Shown: positions 9,622 through 24,458, counted from the first letter of the stretch. The stretch is 48,324 nucleotides of DNA from Bacillus sp. AFS041924 (GCF_002577195.1 NZ_NULG01000038.1:1-48324), one strand, 5' to 3'. Numbers and translations: made by a program. The notes: generated by a model not told the origin, from the sequence alone.

Positions 9622-9863
9622 GAGTATTCGTTACATTAAGAGAAAGTGTTTTAGATCCACAAGGAAATGCAGTTAAAAACGCACTTCATAGCATGAATTT
9701 TAGCGAAGTTCAAGATGTTCGTATCGGTAAATATATGGAATTATTGATTGATAAAAATGTTGCAGATTTAGATACTACTGTAAAAGAAATGTGTGAAAAA
9801 TTATTAGCAAACATCGTAATTGAAGATTACCGTTATGAGGTAGAGGAGGTAGTCGCACAGTGA
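9609..9863 (+). CDS. purS: FGAM synthase subunit PurS
   Basis: PurS is the small bridging subunit that joins PurL and PurQ in the three-part FGAM synthase of Bacillus-type bacteria. The protein has 84 residues and the typical sequence with [14 protein letters not shown] near the start. It overlaps the end of purC and, by 4 nt, the GTG start of purQ. The gene order purS-purQ-purL fits the complex. Confidence 0.96.
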   Translation: MFKVRVFVTLRESVLDPQGNAVKNALHSMNFSEVQDVRIGKYMELLIDKNVADLDTTVKEMCEKLLANIVIEDYRYEVEEVVAQ

Positions 9864-10543
9864 AGTTTGCAGTAATTGTGTTCCCGGGCTCAAATTGTGA
9901 TGTTGATATGTATCATGCAATCAAAGATGAGTTAGGCGAAGAAGTAGAATACGTATGGCATGATTCAACGAATTTAGATGAATTTGATGGTATTTTATTG
10001 CCAGGTGGTTTCTCATATGGTGATTACTTACGCTCTGGTGCAATTGCAGGCTTTGCAAACGTGATGGATGCCGTAAAGAAAGCTGCTGCTGAAGGTAAAC
10101 CAGTATTTGGCGTATGTAATGGATTCCAAATTCTAACTGAAGCAGGACTATTACCAGGTACACTTAGACGTAATGAGAAATTAAAGTTTATGTGTAAACA
10201 GGTTGAGCTAGTTGTTGAAAACAATGAGTCAATGTTTACAACTGGTTATGAAAAAGGTCAAGTAATTACAGTACCAATCGCTCATGGTGAAGGAAATTAC
10301 TATTGTGATCAAGAAACTTATGAATCTCTAAAAGCTAATAATCAGATAGTTTTCCGTTATCAAAATAATCCGAATGGTAGCTTAGATGATATCGCAGGAA
10401 TTGTAAATGAAAAAGGAAATGTACTAGGAATGATGCCACACCCTGAGCGTGCAGTTGATGCATTATTAGGCTCAGCAGACGGACTTCAACTATTTCGTTC
10501 GATTGTAAGAAACTGGAGGGAAAATCATGTCGTTACTTCTTGA
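9860..10543 (+). CDS. purQ: FGAM synthase glutaminase subunit PurQ
   Basis: PurQ releases ammonia from glutamine and passes it to PurL. The 227-residue class I amidotransferase has the nucleophile Cys86 in FGVCNGFQ and the His/Glu pair in [10 protein letters not shown] near the C terminus. The start is a GTG overlapping the purS stop (GTGA), with GAGGAGGT at 9843-9850. The 3' end overlaps purL by 17 nt. Confidence 0.96.
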   Translation: MKFAVIVFPGSNCDVDMYHAIKDELGEEVEYVWHDSTNLDEFDGILLPGGFSYGDYLRSGAIAGFANVMDAVKKAAAEGKPVFGVCNGFQILTEAGLLPGTLRRNEKLKFMCKQVELVVENNESMFTTGYEKGQVITVPIAHGEGNYYCDQETYESLKANNQIVFRYQNNPNGSLDDIAGIVNEKGNVLGMMPHPERAVDALLGSADGLQLFRSIVRNWRENHVVTS

Positions 10544-12746
10544 GCCAAATCCAATGCAAATTGAAAATGATAGAATTTATGCCACTATGGGCTTAACTGA
10601 TGAAGAGTTTCAATTAATTAAATCAATTATTGGTCGCAATCCGAACTATACAGAGCTTGGATTATTCTCAGTAATGTGGTCAGAACATTGTAGTTATAAA
10701 AACTCAAAGCCTTTATTACGTAAATTCCCAATAAGCGGCGAGCATGTTTTACAAGGACCAGGTGAAGGAGCAGGGATCGTTGATATTGGTGACGAGCAAG
10801 CTGTAGTTTTTAAAATCGAAAGCCATAATCACCCTTCTGCAATTGAACCATACCAAGGTGCTGCTACTGGTGTAGGTGGAATTATTCGTGACGTATTTTC
10901 AATGGGAGCACGTCCTGTTGCTCTTCTAAATTCTTTACGATTCGGTGAACTAGAAACTCCTAGAGTTAAATATTTATTTGAAGAAGTTGTTGCAGGTATT
11001 GCTGGATATGGAAACTGTATTGGTATTCCAACAGTTGGTGGAGAAGTAAACTTCGATCCATGTTATGAAGGTAATCCTTTAGTAAATGCAATGTGTGTTG
11101 GTTTAATCAATCATAAAGATATTAAAAAAGGTCAAGCGCACGGTGCTGGAAATACAGTTATGTATGTCGGTGCTTCAACTGGTCGTGATGGTATTCATGG
11201 CGCAACATTTGCTTCTGAAGAACTATCTGATGCATCAGATGAGAAACGCCCAGCGGTTCAAGTAGGCGATCCATTCATGGAGAAGTTATTACTTGAAGCT
11301 TGTTTAGAAGTTGTTCAAAATGATGCACTTGTTGGAATTCAAGATATGGGAGCAGCTGGATTAACTTCTTCATCTGCTGAGATGGCTTCAAAAGCAGGAA
11401 TGGGAATTGAGATGAATCTTGATTTAGTTCCACAACGTGAAGCTGGTATGACTGCATACGAAATGATGTTATCAGAATCTCAAGAACGTATGTTATTAGT
11501 TGTAGAAAAAGGTAGAGAACAAGAAATCGTAGACTTATTTGAAAAGTATGATTTACATGCTGTATCTGTAGGACGTGTTACAGATGATAAGATGCTTCGT
11601 TTACTTCATAAAGGTGAAGTTGTAGCTAATTTACCTGTAGATGCTCTTGCTGAGGAAGCACCTGTATATCATAAGCCATCTACTGAACCTGCATATTACG
11701 GCGAGTTCCAAGCGATGGAAAACTATATTCCTGAAATTAGTGATTCAAAAGAAACGTTAAAACAATTACTTTCTCAACCTACAATTGCAAGTAAAGAATG
11801 GGTTTACGGTCAGTATGATTATATGGTTCGTACAAATACAGTAGTTGCTCCTGGTTCTGATGCTGCAGTTATCAGAATTCGTGATACAAAGAAAGCTCTA
11901 GCAATGACAACTGACTGTAATGCACGCTACTTATATTTAGATCCAGAAGTTGGCGGAAAAATTGCAGTAGCTGAAGCAGCACGTAATGTAATTTGTTCAG
12001 GAGCTCGACCTCTTGCAATTACAGATTGCTTAAACTTCGGAAACCCTGAAAAACCTGAGATTTTCTGGCAGTTAGAAAAAGCAACTGATGGTATGAGTGA
12101 TGCTTGTAATGTTCTAAGCACGCCTGTAATCGGTGGTAACGTATCATTATATAACGAAACAAATGGTGAAGCAGTTTACCCAACTCCTGTAGTTGGTATG
12201 GTAGGTCTTATTGAAGACGTTGAACATATCACGACTCAAAACTTTAAAACTGCTGGCGATTTAATTTATGTAATCGGAGAAGCAAAAGCAGAATTTGGTG
12301 GAAGTGAGCTTCAAAAATTATTAAACGGCAAAATCTTTGGTAAAGCACCAAGTATTGACTTAGCGATCGAATCTAGTCGCCAAGAGCAAATTCTTGCAGC
12401 AATTCAAGCTGGTGTAGTTGCTTCAGCGCATGATTTATCTGAAGGTGGATTAGCAGTTGCGATTGCAGAAAGCACATTTGGTCCGTCAGAAGTTGGTGCA
12501 ACGATTACAATCGAAGGAAATGAAGTTGTTTCATTATTTAGTGAAACTCAATCACGTTTCTTACTTTCAGTTAAACCTGAACATAAAGAACAATTCGAAG
12601 CATTAGTAGATGCAAAGTTAATCGGTACAGTTACAGAAGAAACATCAGTAACAGTTCGTAATGAAAACAATGAAACAGTTCTTCATGCTTCAGTTGAGGA
12701 ACTGAAACAGTCTTGGAAAGAGGCGATCCCATGCTTGCTGAAATAA
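10527..12746 (+). CDS. purL: FGAM synthase large subunit PurL (small form)
   Basis: PurL converts FGAR to FGAM with ATP and ammonia delivered by PurQ. The 739-residue length is the small Gram-positive form, which needs separate PurS and PurQ, both present just upstream. Motifs include [32 protein letters not shown] and [16 protein letters not shown]. The start ATG follows TGGAGGG. It overlaps purQ at the front and purF at the back. Confidence 0.97.
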   Translation: MSLLLEPNPMQIENDRIYATMGLTDEEFQLIKSIIGRNPNYTELGLFSVMWSEHCSYKNSKPLLRKFPISGEHVLQGPGEGAGIVDIGDEQAVVFKIESHNHPSAIEPYQGAATGVGGIIRDVFSMGARPVALLNSLRFGELETPRVKYLFEEVVAGIAGYGNCIGIPTVGGEVNFDPCYEGNPLVNAMCVGLINHKDIKKGQAHGAGNTVMYVGASTGRDGIHGATFASEELSDASDEKRPAVQVGDPFMEKLLLEACLEVVQNDALVGIQDMGAAGLTSSSAEMASKAGMGIEMNLDLVPQREAGMTAYEMMLSESQERMLLVVEKGREQEIVDLFEKYDLHAVSVGRVTDDKMLRLLHKGEVVANLPVDALAEEAPVYHKPSTEPAYYGEFQAMENYIPEISDSKETLKQLLSQPTIASKEWVYGQYDYMVRTNTVVAPGSDAAVIRIRDTKKALAMTTDCNARYLYLDPEVGGKIAVAEAARNVICSGARPLAITDCLNFGNPEKPEIFWQLEKATDGMSDACNVLSTPVIGGNVSLYNETNGEAVYPTPVVGMVGLIEDVEHITTQNFKTAGDLIYVIGEAKAEFGGSELQKLLNGKIFGKAPSIDLAIESSRQEQILAAIQAGVVASAHDLSEGGLAVAIAESTFGPSEVGATITIEGNEVVSLFSETQSRFLLSVKPEHKEQFEALVDAKLIGTVTEETSVTVRNENNETVLHASVEELKQSWKEAIPCLLK

Positions 12747-14143
12747 AAGGACTAAACGAAGAGTGTGGAATATTTGGAATTTGGGGGCATACTGATGCTG
12801 CCCAAATCTCCTACTATGGTCTTCATAGTTTACAACATAGGGGCCAAGAAGGAGCTGGAATTGTTGTAACGAATGGAAATGAGCTTGAAGGTGCAAAAGG
12901 ACTTGGTTTAATAACAGAGGTTTTCAGTAAAGGTCAATTAAACGATTTACACGGAAAAGCTGCTATTGGTCATGTGCGTTATGCAACTGCAGGCGGAGGT
13001 GGGTATGAAAATGTTCAACCTCTATTATTCCAATCACATACTGGAAGCATAGCTCTTGCTCATAATGGTAACTTAGTAAATGCTTCAAGATTACGTAAGG
13101 ATTTAGAAATGCAAGGTAGCATTTTCCAAACAACATCTGATACAGAAGTACTTGCTCATTTAATTAAACGTAATGGTTCGGCTCCATTAAAAGACAGCAT
13201 TAAAGCATCTTTAAATATGATTAAGGGAGCATTTGCTTACTTAGTTTTAACAAAGGATGCAATGTATGTTGCACTAGATCCAAACGGCTTTAGACCATTA
13301 GCATTAGCTAAACTAGGTGATGCTTATGTTGTAGCGTCTGAGACATGTGCATTTGATGTAGTCGGGGCGAAATATATCCGAGATATTAATCCGGGAGAAT
13401 TACTGATTATTTCAGACAAAGGAGTGGAAACTGATCAGTTTACTTCTTCAGTTAATCACACAATTTGTAGTATGGAATATATTTATTTCTCTCGTCCAGA
13501 TAGCAATATTGATAATATCAATGTTCATGCTGCACGTAAGAGCATGGGGCGTGTTTTAGCAAAAGAAGCACCAGTAGAGGCAGACGTTGTAATTGGTGTA
13601 CCTGATTCAAGTATTTCAGCAGCAGTTGGTTACGCAGAAGAATCTGGTATTCCATATGAACTTGGATTGATTAAAAATCGCTATGTTGGTCGTACATTTA
13701 TCCAACCTTCTCAAGAACTTAGAGAGCAAGGGGTTAAAATGAAACTTTCTCCAGTTCGTTCGATCGTTGAGGGGAAACGTGTAGTAATGGTAGATGATTC
13801 AATCGTTCGTGGAACTACAAGCCGCCGAATTGTACAAATGTTACGTGATGCAGGTGCAATTGAAGTACATGTTCGTATCGGTGCACCACCATTGAAAAAT
13901 CCATGTTATTACGGAATTGATACTTCTACTAGAGAAGAGTTAATTGCTGCGACTAATACAATAGAAGAAATATGCCAAGAGATTGGTGCAGATTCATTAG
14001 AATTTATTAGTCTTGAAGGATTACTAAATGCTATTGGTAGAAATCATGAAGGTCCAAATAGAGGACAATGTACTGCTTGTTTTACAGGATGTTATCCAAC
14101 AGTAATTTATGATGAAAATGAATTAGTACATTCTCAGAATTAA
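12731..14143 (+). CDS. purF: Amidophosphoribosyltransferase
   Basis: PurF commits PRPP and glutamine to purine synthesis. From the ATG at 12731 the protein has 470 residues and begins with the 11-residue propeptide [11 protein letters not shown] before Cys12 (CGIFG), the N-terminal nucleophile, as in the B. subtilis enzyme. The PRPP-binding motif [13 protein letters not shown] is present. Cysteines in ICSMEY, NPCYYG and CTACFTGC match the iron-sulfur cluster ligands of the B. subtilis type. An upstream in-frame TTG at 12713 would wrongly extend the propeptide. A terminator-like hairpin follows. Confidence 0.97.
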   Translation: MLAEIKGLNEECGIFGIWGHTDAAQISYYGLHSLQHRGQEGAGIVVTNGNELEGAKGLGLITEVFSKGQLNDLHGKAAIGHVRYATAGGGGYENVQPLLFQSHTGSIALAHNGNLVNASRLRKDLEMQGSIFQTTSDTEVLAHLIKRNGSAPLKDSIKASLNMIKGAFAYLVLTKDAMYVALDPNGFRPLALAKLGDAYVVASETCAFDVVGAKYIRDINPGELLIISDKGVETDQFTSSVNHTICSMEYIYFSRPDSNIDNINVHAARKSMGRVLAKEAPVEADVVIGVPDSSISAAVGYAEESGIPYELGLIKNRYVGRTFIQPSQELREQGVKMKLSPVRSIVEGKRVVMVDDSIVRGTTSRRIVQMLRDAGAIEVHVRIGAPPLKNPCYYGIDTSTREELIAATNTIEEICQEIGADSLEFISLEGLLNAIGRNHEGPNRGQCTACFTGCYPTVIYDENELVHSQN

Positions 14144-14155
14144 TATACAAAAATA

Positions 14156-14185
14156 GAGGCGGTGATCAAAGTCGCCGCCTCTTTT
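14156..14185 (+). terminator. Terminator-like hairpin between purF and purM
   Basis: A GC-rich 9-bp stem (14156-14164 with 14173-14181) has an 8-nt loop and is followed by only four T. It resembles a weak intrinsic terminator inside the operon and may lower transcription of purMNHD. Confidence 0.55.
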
Positions 14186-14226
14186 GAATTGAATTATTCA
14201 TAAGGAACGGAAGGGGAAATCATCAC

Positions 14227-15264
14227 ATGGCGAATGCATATAAACAAGCTGGAGTAGATATCGAAGCTGGCTATGAAGCAGTGAACAGAATGAAAAAACA
14301 CGTTCAAAAAACAATGCGTCAAGAAGTTCTTGGTGGATTAGGAGGATTTGGAGGAATGTTTGATCTTTCTAAATTCAACTATAAAGAACCAGTTCTTGTA
14401 TCAGGAACAGATGGAGTAGGAACAAAATTAAAATTAGCTTTCCAAATGGACCGTCACGATACGATTGGCATTGATGCAGTCGCGATGTGTGTGAATGATA
14501 TTGTGGTTCAAGGAGCGGAGCCTTTATTTTTCCTAGATTACTTAGCAGTTGGAAAGGCTGTACCAGAACGAATTGAACAAATTGTTAAAGGTGTATCAGA
14601 TGGCTGTATTCAAGCAGGCTGTTCTTTAATTGGAGGAGAAACTGCAGAAATGCCTGGTATGTATCCAGAAGATGAATATGATATTGCTGGTTTTGCAGTA
14701 GGGATTGCTGACAAGTCAAAGCTTGTAACAGGATTAAACATTAAAGAAGGAGATATCTTATTAGGAATCTCATCAAATGGTATTCATAGTAATGGATATT
14801 CTCTAGTTCGTAAGGTTTTATTAGAAAAAGGCGGCTTAACACTTGATCAACATATTGATAAATTAGGTCATACATTAGGTGAAGAACTGCTTCGCCCAAC
14901 AAAAATCTATGTAAAACCAATCTTAAATGTCCTAAACAAGTTTGAAGTAAAAGGTATGGCTCATATTACTGGTGGCGGATTCATTGAAAATATCCCTAGA
15001 ATGCTACCAGAAGGTATCGGCGCTGAAATTGATTATGGTTCATGGCCAATCCAACCAATCTTTGATTTATTAGAAGAGATTGGCGAATTAAAACGTGAAG
15101 AAATGTTTAATATTTTTAATATGGGTATTGGTATGGTTCTAGCTGTTAGCGAAGAGAACCTACATGAAACGATTAAACTAATAGAAGAAGACGGAGAAAA
15201 AGTATTTATTATAGGAAGAACAACATCAGGCGAAGGTGTAACCTTTGGTGGAGGTTCTCTGTAA
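14227..15264 (+). CDS. purM: AIR synthetase (FGAM cyclo-ligase)
   Basis: PurM closes the imidazole ring of FGAM to give AIR using ATP. The 345-residue protein has the family motifs [32 protein letters not shown] and the [11 protein letters not shown] loop. The start follows GGAAGGGGAA. Its last base is shared with the purN start (TAATG), which suggests coupled translation. Confidence 0.97.
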   Translation: MANAYKQAGVDIEAGYEAVNRMKKHVQKTMRQEVLGGLGGFGGMFDLSKFNYKEPVLVSGTDGVGTKLKLAFQMDRHDTIGIDAVAMCVNDIVVQGAEPLFFLDYLAVGKAVPERIEQIVKGVSDGCIQAGCSLIGGETAEMPGMYPEDEYDIAGFAVGIADKSKLVTGLNIKEGDILLGISSNGIHSNGYSLVRKVLLEKGGLTLDQHIDKLGHTLGEELLRPTKIYVKPILNVLNKFEVKGMAHITGGGFIENIPRMLPEGIGAEIDYGSWPIQPIFDLLEEIGELKREEMFNIFNMGIGMVLAVSEENLHETIKLIEEDGEKVFIIGRTTSGEGVTFGGGSL

Positions 15265-15827
15265 TGAAGAAGATTGCCGTATTTGCTTCAGGGAATGGCA
15301 GTAATTTCCAAGCCATTCTTGATGCAACTGTAAGCGGGGAATTAAATGCTGAAGTGAAATTACTTGTTTGTGATCGTCAAAATGCATATTGTATCGAACG
15401 AGCAAATCAAGCAAATATTCCTTCGTTTAACTTTACAGCGAAAGATTATGAATCAAAGGAGCAATATGAAAGTGAGATTATTGCCCATCTTAAAGAGTTA
15501 AATGTCGAATTTATCGTATTGGCTGGCTATATGAGACTAATTGGGTCGACAATTTTAGACTCATTTCCTGGTAAAATCGTAAATATTCATCCTTCATTTC
15601 TACCATTATTTCCTGGAAAAGACGCAATTGGTCAAGCTCTCCTAGCTGGTGTCGAATCGACTGGTGTAACGGTTCATTATGTCGATGAAGGAATGGATAC
15701 TGGGCCAATCATAGCGCAAGAGGAAATTCTGATTGAAAAGGGAGACTCTAAAGAGACCCTTGAACAGAAGGTCCATAGTGTCGAGCACGTTTTATATGTG
15801 GAAACATTAAAGAAATTATTTAGTTAA
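15264..15827 (+). CDS. purN: Glycinamide ribonucleotide formyltransferase
   Basis: PurN transfers a formyl group from 10-formyl-THF to GAR. The 187-residue protein opens with IAVFASGNGSNFQAI, the phosphate-binding loop. It has the catalytic NIHPSFLPLFPGKDA region, with Asn and His, and the later VDEGMDTGPIIAQ segment with the catalytic Asp. It overlaps purM by one base. Confidence 0.96.
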   Translation: MKKIAVFASGNGSNFQAILDATVSGELNAEVKLLVCDRQNAYCIERANQANIPSFNFTAKDYESKEQYESEIIAHLKELNVEFIVLAGYMRLIGSTILDSFPGKIVNIHPSFLPLFPGKDAIGQALLAGVESTGVTVHYVDEGMDTGPIIAQEEILIEKGDSKETLEQKVHSVEHVLYVETLKKLFS

Positions 15828-15877
15828 CTAGATTTAGATAAAGAGCATGAAATCGATTAGATAGGGGAATGTAGATC

Positions 15878-17413
15878 ATGAAAAAACGAGCTTTAGTTAG
15901 CGTTTCAGATAAACAAGGGATTATTGAATTTGTAAGTGGATTAATTAAACATGATTTTGAAGTTATTTCAACAGGCGGAACGTTTAATTTATTAAAAGAT
16001 GCTGGGTTAAATGTAATTGGTATTTCAGAAGTAACAAACTTTCCAGAAATTATGGATGGTCGTGTAAAAACATTACATCCTTCAATTCACGGTGGTTTAC
16101 TTGGCGTTCGTTCAAACGAAGAACATATGCGCCAAATGAATGAATTAGGTATTCAACCAATTGATTTAGTTTGTGTGAATTTATATCCATTTAAAGAAAC
16201 AATCATGAAACCTGATGTAACATTTGAAGATGCGATTGAAAATATCGATATCGGTGGTCCTACAATGCTTCGTTCAGCAGCTAAAAATCATGAGTTTGTA
16301 TCTGTAGTGGTAGACCCGACTGACTATGAAGTAATTTTAGCTGAGTTAGCTGATCATAATACGGTTTCTATTGAAACGAATCGCAGATTAGCTGCAAAAG
16401 TTTTCCGTCATACTGCAGCTTATGATTCATTAATTTCTAATTATTTAACAGAGCAAGTAGGAGAAGAAAATCCTGAAAGCTATACTGTTTCTTATGAGTT
16501 AAAACAATCTTTACGCTATGGTGAAAATCCTCACCAAAAAGCAACATTCTATCGTGCGCAGGTGCCAACAGCTTCATCTATTGCTTATGCAGAGCAATTA
16601 CATGGGAAAGAGCTTTCTTACAACAATATTAATGATGCAAATGAAGCACTAAATATCGTACGTGAGTTCTCAAATCCTGCAGTTGTCGCTGTAAAACATA
16701 TGAATCCTTGTGGTGTGGGCGAAGGTACTACAATTGAAGAAGCTTATGATCGTGCTTATACTGCAGATCCAGTTTCAATTTTTGGCGGAATTATCGCGAC
16801 AAACCGTGAAGTGGATGCTGTTACAGCTAAGAAAATGCATGAATTATTCTTAGAAATTATCATCGCTCCTTCATTTACTGAAGAGGCTTTAGAAATCTTA
16901 ACTAGCAAAAAGAATTTACGTTTATTAACAGTAGACTTAGAAACTAAGCCTACATTTGCTCCTAAATTAACGACAGTACATGGTGGTTTACTACGTCAAG
17001 ATATGGACACATTTGGAATAGATGAAGCAACAATTACAATTCCAACAAAACGTCAACCAACTGATGAAGAGTGGGAGAACTTAAAATTAGGTTGGAAAGT
17101 TGTAAAGCATGTTAAATCAAATGCAATTGTTTTAGCGAAGGATCATATGACGATCGGTGTTGGAGCAGGTCAAATGAACCGCGTAGGAGCTGCAAAAATT
17201 GCGATTGAGCAAGCTGGTGAAAAATCAAATGGTGCTGCATTAGCTTCAGATGCATTTTTCCCAATGAATGATACTGTAGAAGCAGCGGCTAAAGCTGGAA
17301 TTACAGCAATTATTCAACCAGGTGGATCAATCAAGGACGAAGATTCAATTAAAAAAGCTGATGAATATGGAATTGCAATGGTCTTTACAGGAGTTCGTCA
17401 CTTTAAACATTAA
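15878..17413 (+). CDS. purH: AICAR transformylase / IMP cyclohydrolase
   Basis: PurH catalyses the last two steps to IMP. The 511-residue protein has the N-terminal cyclohydrolase (about 1-200, with STGGTF and [14 protein letters not shown]) and the C-terminal transformylase (about 201-511, with the catalytic KHMNPCG and LRYGENPHQ segments). The start follows ATAGGGGAA, 50 nt after purN. Length is typical. Confidence 0.97.
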   Translation: MKKRALVSVSDKQGIIEFVSGLIKHDFEVISTGGTFNLLKDAGLNVIGISEVTNFPEIMDGRVKTLHPSIHGGLLGVRSNEEHMRQMNELGIQPIDLVCVNLYPFKETIMKPDVTFEDAIENIDIGGPTMLRSAAKNHEFVSVVVDPTDYEVILAELADHNTVSIETNRRLAAKVFRHTAAYDSLISNYLTEQVGEENPESYTVSYELKQSLRYGENPHQKATFYRAQVPTASSIAYAEQLHGKELSYNNINDANEALNIVREFSNPAVVAVKHMNPCGVGEGTTIEEAYDRAYTADPVSIFGGIIATNREVDAVTAKKMHELFLEIIIAPSFTEEALEILTSKKNLRLLTVDLETKPTFAPKLTTVHGGLLRQDMDTFGIDEATITIPTKRQPTDEEWENLKLGWKVVKHVKSNAIVLAKDHMTIGVGAGQMNRVGAAKIAIEQAGEKSNGAALASDAFFPMNDTVEAAAKAGITAIIQPGGSIKDEDSIKKADEYGIAMVFTGVRHFKH

Positions 17414-17420
17414 GAAATAA

Positions 17421-18698
<1,278 letters not shown>

Positions 18699-18705
18699 TC
18701 AGAAA

Positions 18706-18884
18706 GGGTCGTCTCAGACTGCCCGCCAAACGCTCGCTTTCTTCGTTGCTTCGCCTGTGAAGCGGTACTCATTACCGTTTAAGGTAACTCCGCTCCTCAT
18801 CAGGCTTCGCGCCTCGAAAGACAAGCGCTCGCAATCTTCTTTTAGAATCAAATTTTTGGGACTTTGTCTACACACTGGGTCGTC
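18706..18884 (+). mobile_element. MITE-like element (copy A) inserted beside the pur terminator
   Basis: A 163-bp noncoding unit starts CAGACTG (18715) and ends CACACTG (18877), so the ends are short imperfect inverted repeats (CAG...CTG). Direct repeats GGGTCGTC flank it at 18706-18713 and 18877-18884. A diverged, inverted second copy lies at 28512-28663. Shared blocks are CGCTCGCTTTCTTC (18731-18744), TTCGCC (18750-18755), TCGAAAGACAA (18814-18824) and TACACACTG (18869-18877), in the same order and similar spacing. No transposase is encoded. The short frames across it look meaningless. Whether it is a true MITE or another dispersed repeat is inference. Confidence 0.6.
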
Positions 18885-18905
18885 AGCTTTGACGACTCTT
18901 TTTTT
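18879..18905 (+). terminator. Terminator of the purine operon
   Basis: A perfect 7-bp stem GTCGTCA/TGACGAC (18879-18885 with 18890-18896) with loop GCTT is followed by TCTTTTTTT. The left arm is part of the right-hand direct repeat flanking the MITE-like element. Confidence 0.8.
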
Positions 18906-18952
18906 AGACTGTAAACAAACTAGTTTTAGAAAAACAAAAATCTAATTCAAGA

Positions 18953-19013
18953 AAAAATCGGTAAAAACCCGCTAGGAATCCTAATCTCTTCTAGCGGGTT
19001 TTTACCGATTTTT
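18953..19013. terminator. Long bidirectional terminator between convergent genes
   Basis: A perfect 23-bp stem (18953-18975 with 18991-19013) with a 15-nt loop has A-rich and T-rich arms at its base, so it can work on both strands. It separates purD from the minus-strand gene at 19096-19353. Confidence 0.85.
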
Positions 19014-19095
19014 GAAACAGTTTCTTTTTCTTTAAAAATAAGAACTAATGTTCTGTGTTATCTATACATTCAAGTCCAGATTTGTTAAACTACTT

Positions 19096-19353
19096 TTATG
19101 AAGGTTGAATATAATCTTCGAATGAATCTTCCTCGTCATGTTTATCTGCCATAATCATACATTTCTTACCGAGTGCAGTCATTGGGCAAAAACGTAAAAT
19201 TCCTTCTGCAACTTTCATGGCACCGATTATAATCAAAATGATTACAGAATTACTACATCTTCTGCGTGTAAGCTTTGCTGTGCCGTAAGCTAAAATAGTC
19301 AATCCAGCAGTTATACGTATAAGTGCATTTATTATGCTAATATTTGGTCTCAA
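19096..19353 (-). CDS. DUF2892/YgaP-type small membrane protein
   Basis: The 85-residue protein has two hydrophobic segments: about 8-26 (INALIRITAGLTILAYGTA) and about 36-58 (SVIILIIIGAMKVAEGILRF). A CPMTALG motif follows and the tail is acidic. The I-R-x-x-A-G and G-x-x-x-x-x-E-G-I-x-R-F-C-P pattern fits the DUF2892 family of inner-membrane proteins. Function is not known. The start is a TTG at 19353-19351 on the minus strand, with AAGGGGAGT about 6 nt upstream of it. It is convergent with the pur operon and divergent from pcrB. Confidence 0.7.
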   Translation of the reverse strand: MRPNISIINALIRITAGLTILAYGTAKLTRRRCSNSVIILIIIGAMKVAEGILRFCPMTALGKKCMIMADKHDEEDSFEDYIQPS

Positions 19354-19412
19354 CAGTAACTCCCCTTATAATAAGTATCAGTGACTACATCACTCTTTAC
19401 CATTTTTCCCTT

Positions 19413-19442
19413 TAATTGTTTCAATATCATAGGAAACAATTA
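19413..19442. promoter_or_regulatory. Inverted repeat in the divergent region before pcrB
   Basis: A perfect 10-bp inverted repeat TAATTGTTTC/GAAACAATTA (19413-19422 with 19433-19442) with a 10-nt gap lies between the divergent starts of the DUF2892 gene and pcrB. It may be an operator. No known factor matches from sight. Confidence 0.4.
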
Positions 19443-19512
19443 GCATTTATTACTTAAAATGGGAGGTAGGGTTACTTTTCCTTTTTTAATAAGATACAAT
19501 ACATTTATATTT

Positions 19513-19540
19513 TTGATAAAAAAGTACTTATAAATAGATA
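19513..19540 (+). promoter_or_regulatory. Candidate promoter of pcrB-pcrA-ligA
   Basis: TTGATA (19513-19518), a 16-bp spacer and TAGATA (19535-19540), about 35 nt before pcrB. The -10 is imperfect and the surroundings are AT-rich, so confidence is limited. Confidence 0.4.
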
Positions 19541-19574
19541 AATTTATCGTTAAAAAACAATTCCGGAGGACAAA

Positions 19575-20273
19575 ATGTACGATTATTCACAATGGAATCA
19601 CATATTTAAATTAGATCCAAACAAAGAAATCTCTGATGATGAATTAGAAAAAATTTGCGAGTCAGGTACTGATGCAATATTAGTTGGAGGTACGGACGGT
19701 GTAACGCTAGATGATACGTTATCATTGTTAGTTAGAATTAGACGTTATGCAGTACCTTGTATATTAGAGGTTTCAAATCTTGAAGCAGTAACGCCGGGTT
19801 ATGATTTTTATTTTATCCCGACAGTATTAAATAGTAATGATCCAAAGTGGATTGTTGGAATGCATCAGGAAGCAATGAAGGAATTTGCTCATTTAGTTCA
19901 TGCTGAAGAATTGGTGATGGAAGGTTATTGTATTTTAAATGAAGAATGCAAGGCTGCAAAGCTGACTAGTGCAGTAACCGATCTTTCAGTAGAAGATATT
20001 GTGGCCTATGCGGAAGTTGCAGAGCAATTATTAAAACTACCTATTTTTTATTTAGAATATAGTGGCACTTATGGCTCACCACAGGTCGTAGAAGAGGTTT
20101 CAAAAGTAGTAAACAATACGAAATTATTCTATGGTGGAGGAATTTCATCAACTCAGCAGGCGATTGAGATGAAGGAATTTGCTGATACAATTGTTGTTGG
20201 GAACATTATATATGAAAACTTACAAGAAGCTTTACTTACTGTGAAAGCTGTGAATGAAGGAGCGACGAAATAA
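19575..20273 (+). CDS. pcrB: Heptaprenylglyceryl phosphate synthase
   Basis: PcrB joins heptaprenyl diphosphate to sn-glycerol-1-phosphate, giving an archaeal-type ether lipid in Bacillus. The 232-residue TIM-barrel protein has [12 protein letters not shown] near residues 38-49, [11 protein letters not shown] and FYGGGISS, which form the phosphate-binding site. GGAGGA lies 5 nt before the ATG. The stop codon is directly followed by the pcrA ATG, and the pcrB-pcrA-ligA order is conserved in Bacillaceae. Confidence 0.95.
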   Translation: MYDYSQWNHIFKLDPNKEISDDELEKICESGTDAILVGGTDGVTLDDTLSLLVRIRRYAVPCILEVSNLEAVTPGYDFYFIPTVLNSNDPKWIVGMHQEAMKEFAHLVHAEELVMEGYCILNEECKAAKLTSAVTDLSVEDIVAYAEVAEQLLKLPIFYLEYSGTYGSPQVVEEVSKVVNNTKLFYGGGISSTQQAIEMKEFADTIVVGNIIYENLQEALLTVKAVNEGATK

Positions 20274-22451
20274 ATGAAAACAGCAGAAGAATTATTGCAA
20301 GGCTTAAATCCTATGCAAAAAGAAGCCGTTAAAGCGGTTGATGGACCTTTATTAATTATGGCTGGAGCGGGTTCAGGTAAAACTCGAGTACTAACACATC
20401 GAATTGCATATTTATTAGGAGAAAAAGGCGTCGCTCCATGGAATATACTTGCGATTACATTTACAAATAAAGCAGCTAGAGAGATGCAAGAGCGTATTTT
20501 TAATTTAGTTGGAAAAGATGCAGAAGATATTTGGATTTCAACATTCCACTCTATGTGTGTTCGTATTCTGCGTAGAGATATTGATCGTATTGGAATTAAT
20601 CGAAGCTTTTCTATTCTAGATACAACTGATCAACTAACAGTTATAAAAAACATTCTAAAAGAGAAAAACTTAGACTCAAAAAAATTTGAACCACGCAGTA
20701 TTTTAGGTACAATCAGCAGTGCGAAAAATGAGCTTCAAACACCTGCTGATTACTCAAGAGATGCTTTTACACCATATGAAAAAATTGTTGGTGAAATTTA
20801 TGTATCTTATCAGGATCGACTACGTAAAAATCATTCATTAGACTTCGATGATTTAATCATGATGACAATTAATTTGTTTGAACGTGTTCCAGAAGTACTA
20901 CAGTATTATCAACGTAAATTTCAATATATCCATGTGGATGAGTATCAAGATACAAACCATGCTCAATATAAAATTGTAAAAATGCTAGCCGAACAATTTA
21001 AAAATATTTGTGTAGTTGGTGATTCAGACCAATCAATTTATCGCTGGCGTGGTGCAGATATTTCAAATATTCTCTCATTCGAGAAGGATTATGAAAAAGC
21101 ACAAGTCATCTTGTTAGAACAAAATTATCGTTCGACTCAAACGATTCTTGATGCAGCGAATGCGGTAATTACGAATAATTCAAATCGTAAAGCGAAGAAA
21201 CTGTGGACTGAAAATGGACAAGGTAATCCAATTCATTATTTTAGAGCTGCTTCAGAGCAGGATGAAGGATATTTCGTAGCTGGAAAGCTAGCACAATGGA
21301 AAAAAGAAGGAATTCATCAATATGGTGATTGTGCAATTCTTTATCGTACGAATGCTCAATCTCGTGCAATGGAGGAAGTGTTAGTTAAGTCTAATATTCC
21401 TTATAAAATGGTCGGTGGAGTAAAGTTCTATGATCGTAAAGAGATTAAGGACATACTAGCATACTTAAGATTTATAGCAAATCCAGATGATGAGATTAGT
21501 TTTTCAAGAATTATTAATGTGCCAAAACGTGGTGTAGGTGCTGCATCTGTTGATAAAATTATTAACTATAGCATAATGAATGACTTATCTTTATCTGATA
21601 CTTTAGAGCAAATAGATTTCGTTGGATTAAGCGGGAAAATTACGAAAGCAATTGGCGATTTTCATGCTATGGCGAAAAACTGGCAGCAAATGCTAGATTA
21701 TTTATCAGTAACTGAACTAGTAGAAGAAGTTTTAGATAAAACAGGCTATATTCAAATGTTAAAAGATGAAAATACAATTGAGTCTGCTTCTAGAATTGAA
21801 AATATTGAAGAGTTTTTAACCGTTACAAATGCTTTTGAAGAAAGTAGTGAAGATAAGAGTTTAGTATCATTTTTAACTGATTTAGCGCTTGTTTCTGATA
21901 TCGATCAAGCTGATAAAGAAGAGTCACAAGCAGATGAAGTTATTCTTATGACACTTCACTCAGCGAAAGGACTAGAGTTCCCAGTTGTCTTTTTAATAGG
22001 CATGGAAGAAGGGATCTTCCCTCATAGTCGTTCATTAATGGATGAAGAAGAAATGGAAGAGGAAAGAAGACTAGCATATGTAGGGATAACGCGAGCGGAA
22101 AAAAACTTATATATTACAAATGCTCAAACACGTACACTCTATGGTCGCACTAGTGTGAACCAGGAATCTCGATTTATTAATGAAATTCCTGATGAACTTT
22201 TAGATCGTGCAAATAAGAAGGTTGTTACTGAGCGACGTGCTGTTTCTAGACCAGCAGTGGCAATGAGAACAACAGGTGGCGAGTCACTTGGATGGCGAGT
22301 TGGAGATAAAGCTTCTCACGGTAAATGGGGAATTGGCACAGTTGTAAGTGTAAAAGGAGAAGGCGAAGCAATGGAATTAGATATTGCTTTCCCAAGCCCT
22401 GTTGGTATTAAACGTTTATTAGCAAAATTTGCTCCAATTACGAAAGCGTAG
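20274..22451 (+). CDS. pcrA: ATP-dependent DNA helicase PcrA (UvrD family)
   Basis: PcrA is a 3'-5' SF1 helicase used in repair, rolling-circle replication and clearing of RecA. The 725-residue protein has all the motifs: AGAGSGKT (about 30-37), [48 protein letters not shown] and [14 protein letters not shown] Tudor-like C-terminal region follows ([15 protein letters not shown]). It starts at the base after the pcrB stop, and ligA follows 15 nt later. Confidence 0.97.
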   Translation: MKTAEELLQGLNPMQKEAVKAVDGPLLIMAGAGSGKTRVLTHRIAYLLGEKGVAPWNILAITFTNKAAREMQERIFNLVGKDAEDIWISTFHSMCVRILRRDIDRIGINRSFSILDTTDQLTVIKNILKEKNLDSKKFEPRSILGTISSAKNELQTPADYSRDAFTPYEKIVGEIYVSYQDRLRKNHSLDFDDLIMMTINLFERVPEVLQYYQRKFQYIHVDEYQDTNHAQYKIVKMLAEQFKNICVVGDSDQSIYRWRGADISNILSFEKDYEKAQVILLEQNYRSTQTILDAANAVITNNSNRKAKKLWTENGQGNPIHYFRAASEQDEGYFVAGKLAQWKKEGIHQYGDCAILYRTNAQSRAMEEVLVKSNIPYKMVGGVKFYDRKEIKDILAYLRFIANPDDEISFSRIINVPKRGVGAASVDKIINYSIMNDLSLSDTLEQIDFVGLSGKITKAIGDFHAMAKNWQQMLDYLSVTELVEEVLDKTGYIQMLKDENTIESASRIENIEEFLTVTNAFEESSEDKSLVSFLTDLALVSDIDQADKEESQADEVILMTLHSAKGLEFPVVFLIGMEEGIFPHSRSLMDEEEMEEERRLAYVGITRAEKNLYITNAQTRTLYGRTSVNQESRFINEIPDELLDRANKKVVTERRAVSRPAVAMRTTGGESLGWRVGDKASHGKWGIGTVVSVKGEGEAMELDIAFPSPVGIKRLLAKFAPITKA

Positions 22452-22463
22452 AAGGGATGGTAG

Positions 22464-24458
<1,995 letters not shown>

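Noticed and set aside
12713-12730. TTG start for purF
   Set aside because: The ATG at 12731 gives the exact 11-residue propeptide before the catalytic Cys.
18757-18945. Short plus-strand ORF across the MITE-like element and terminator
   Set aside because: It runs through the repeat and the terminator, has no ribosome binding site, and is better explained as noncoding.
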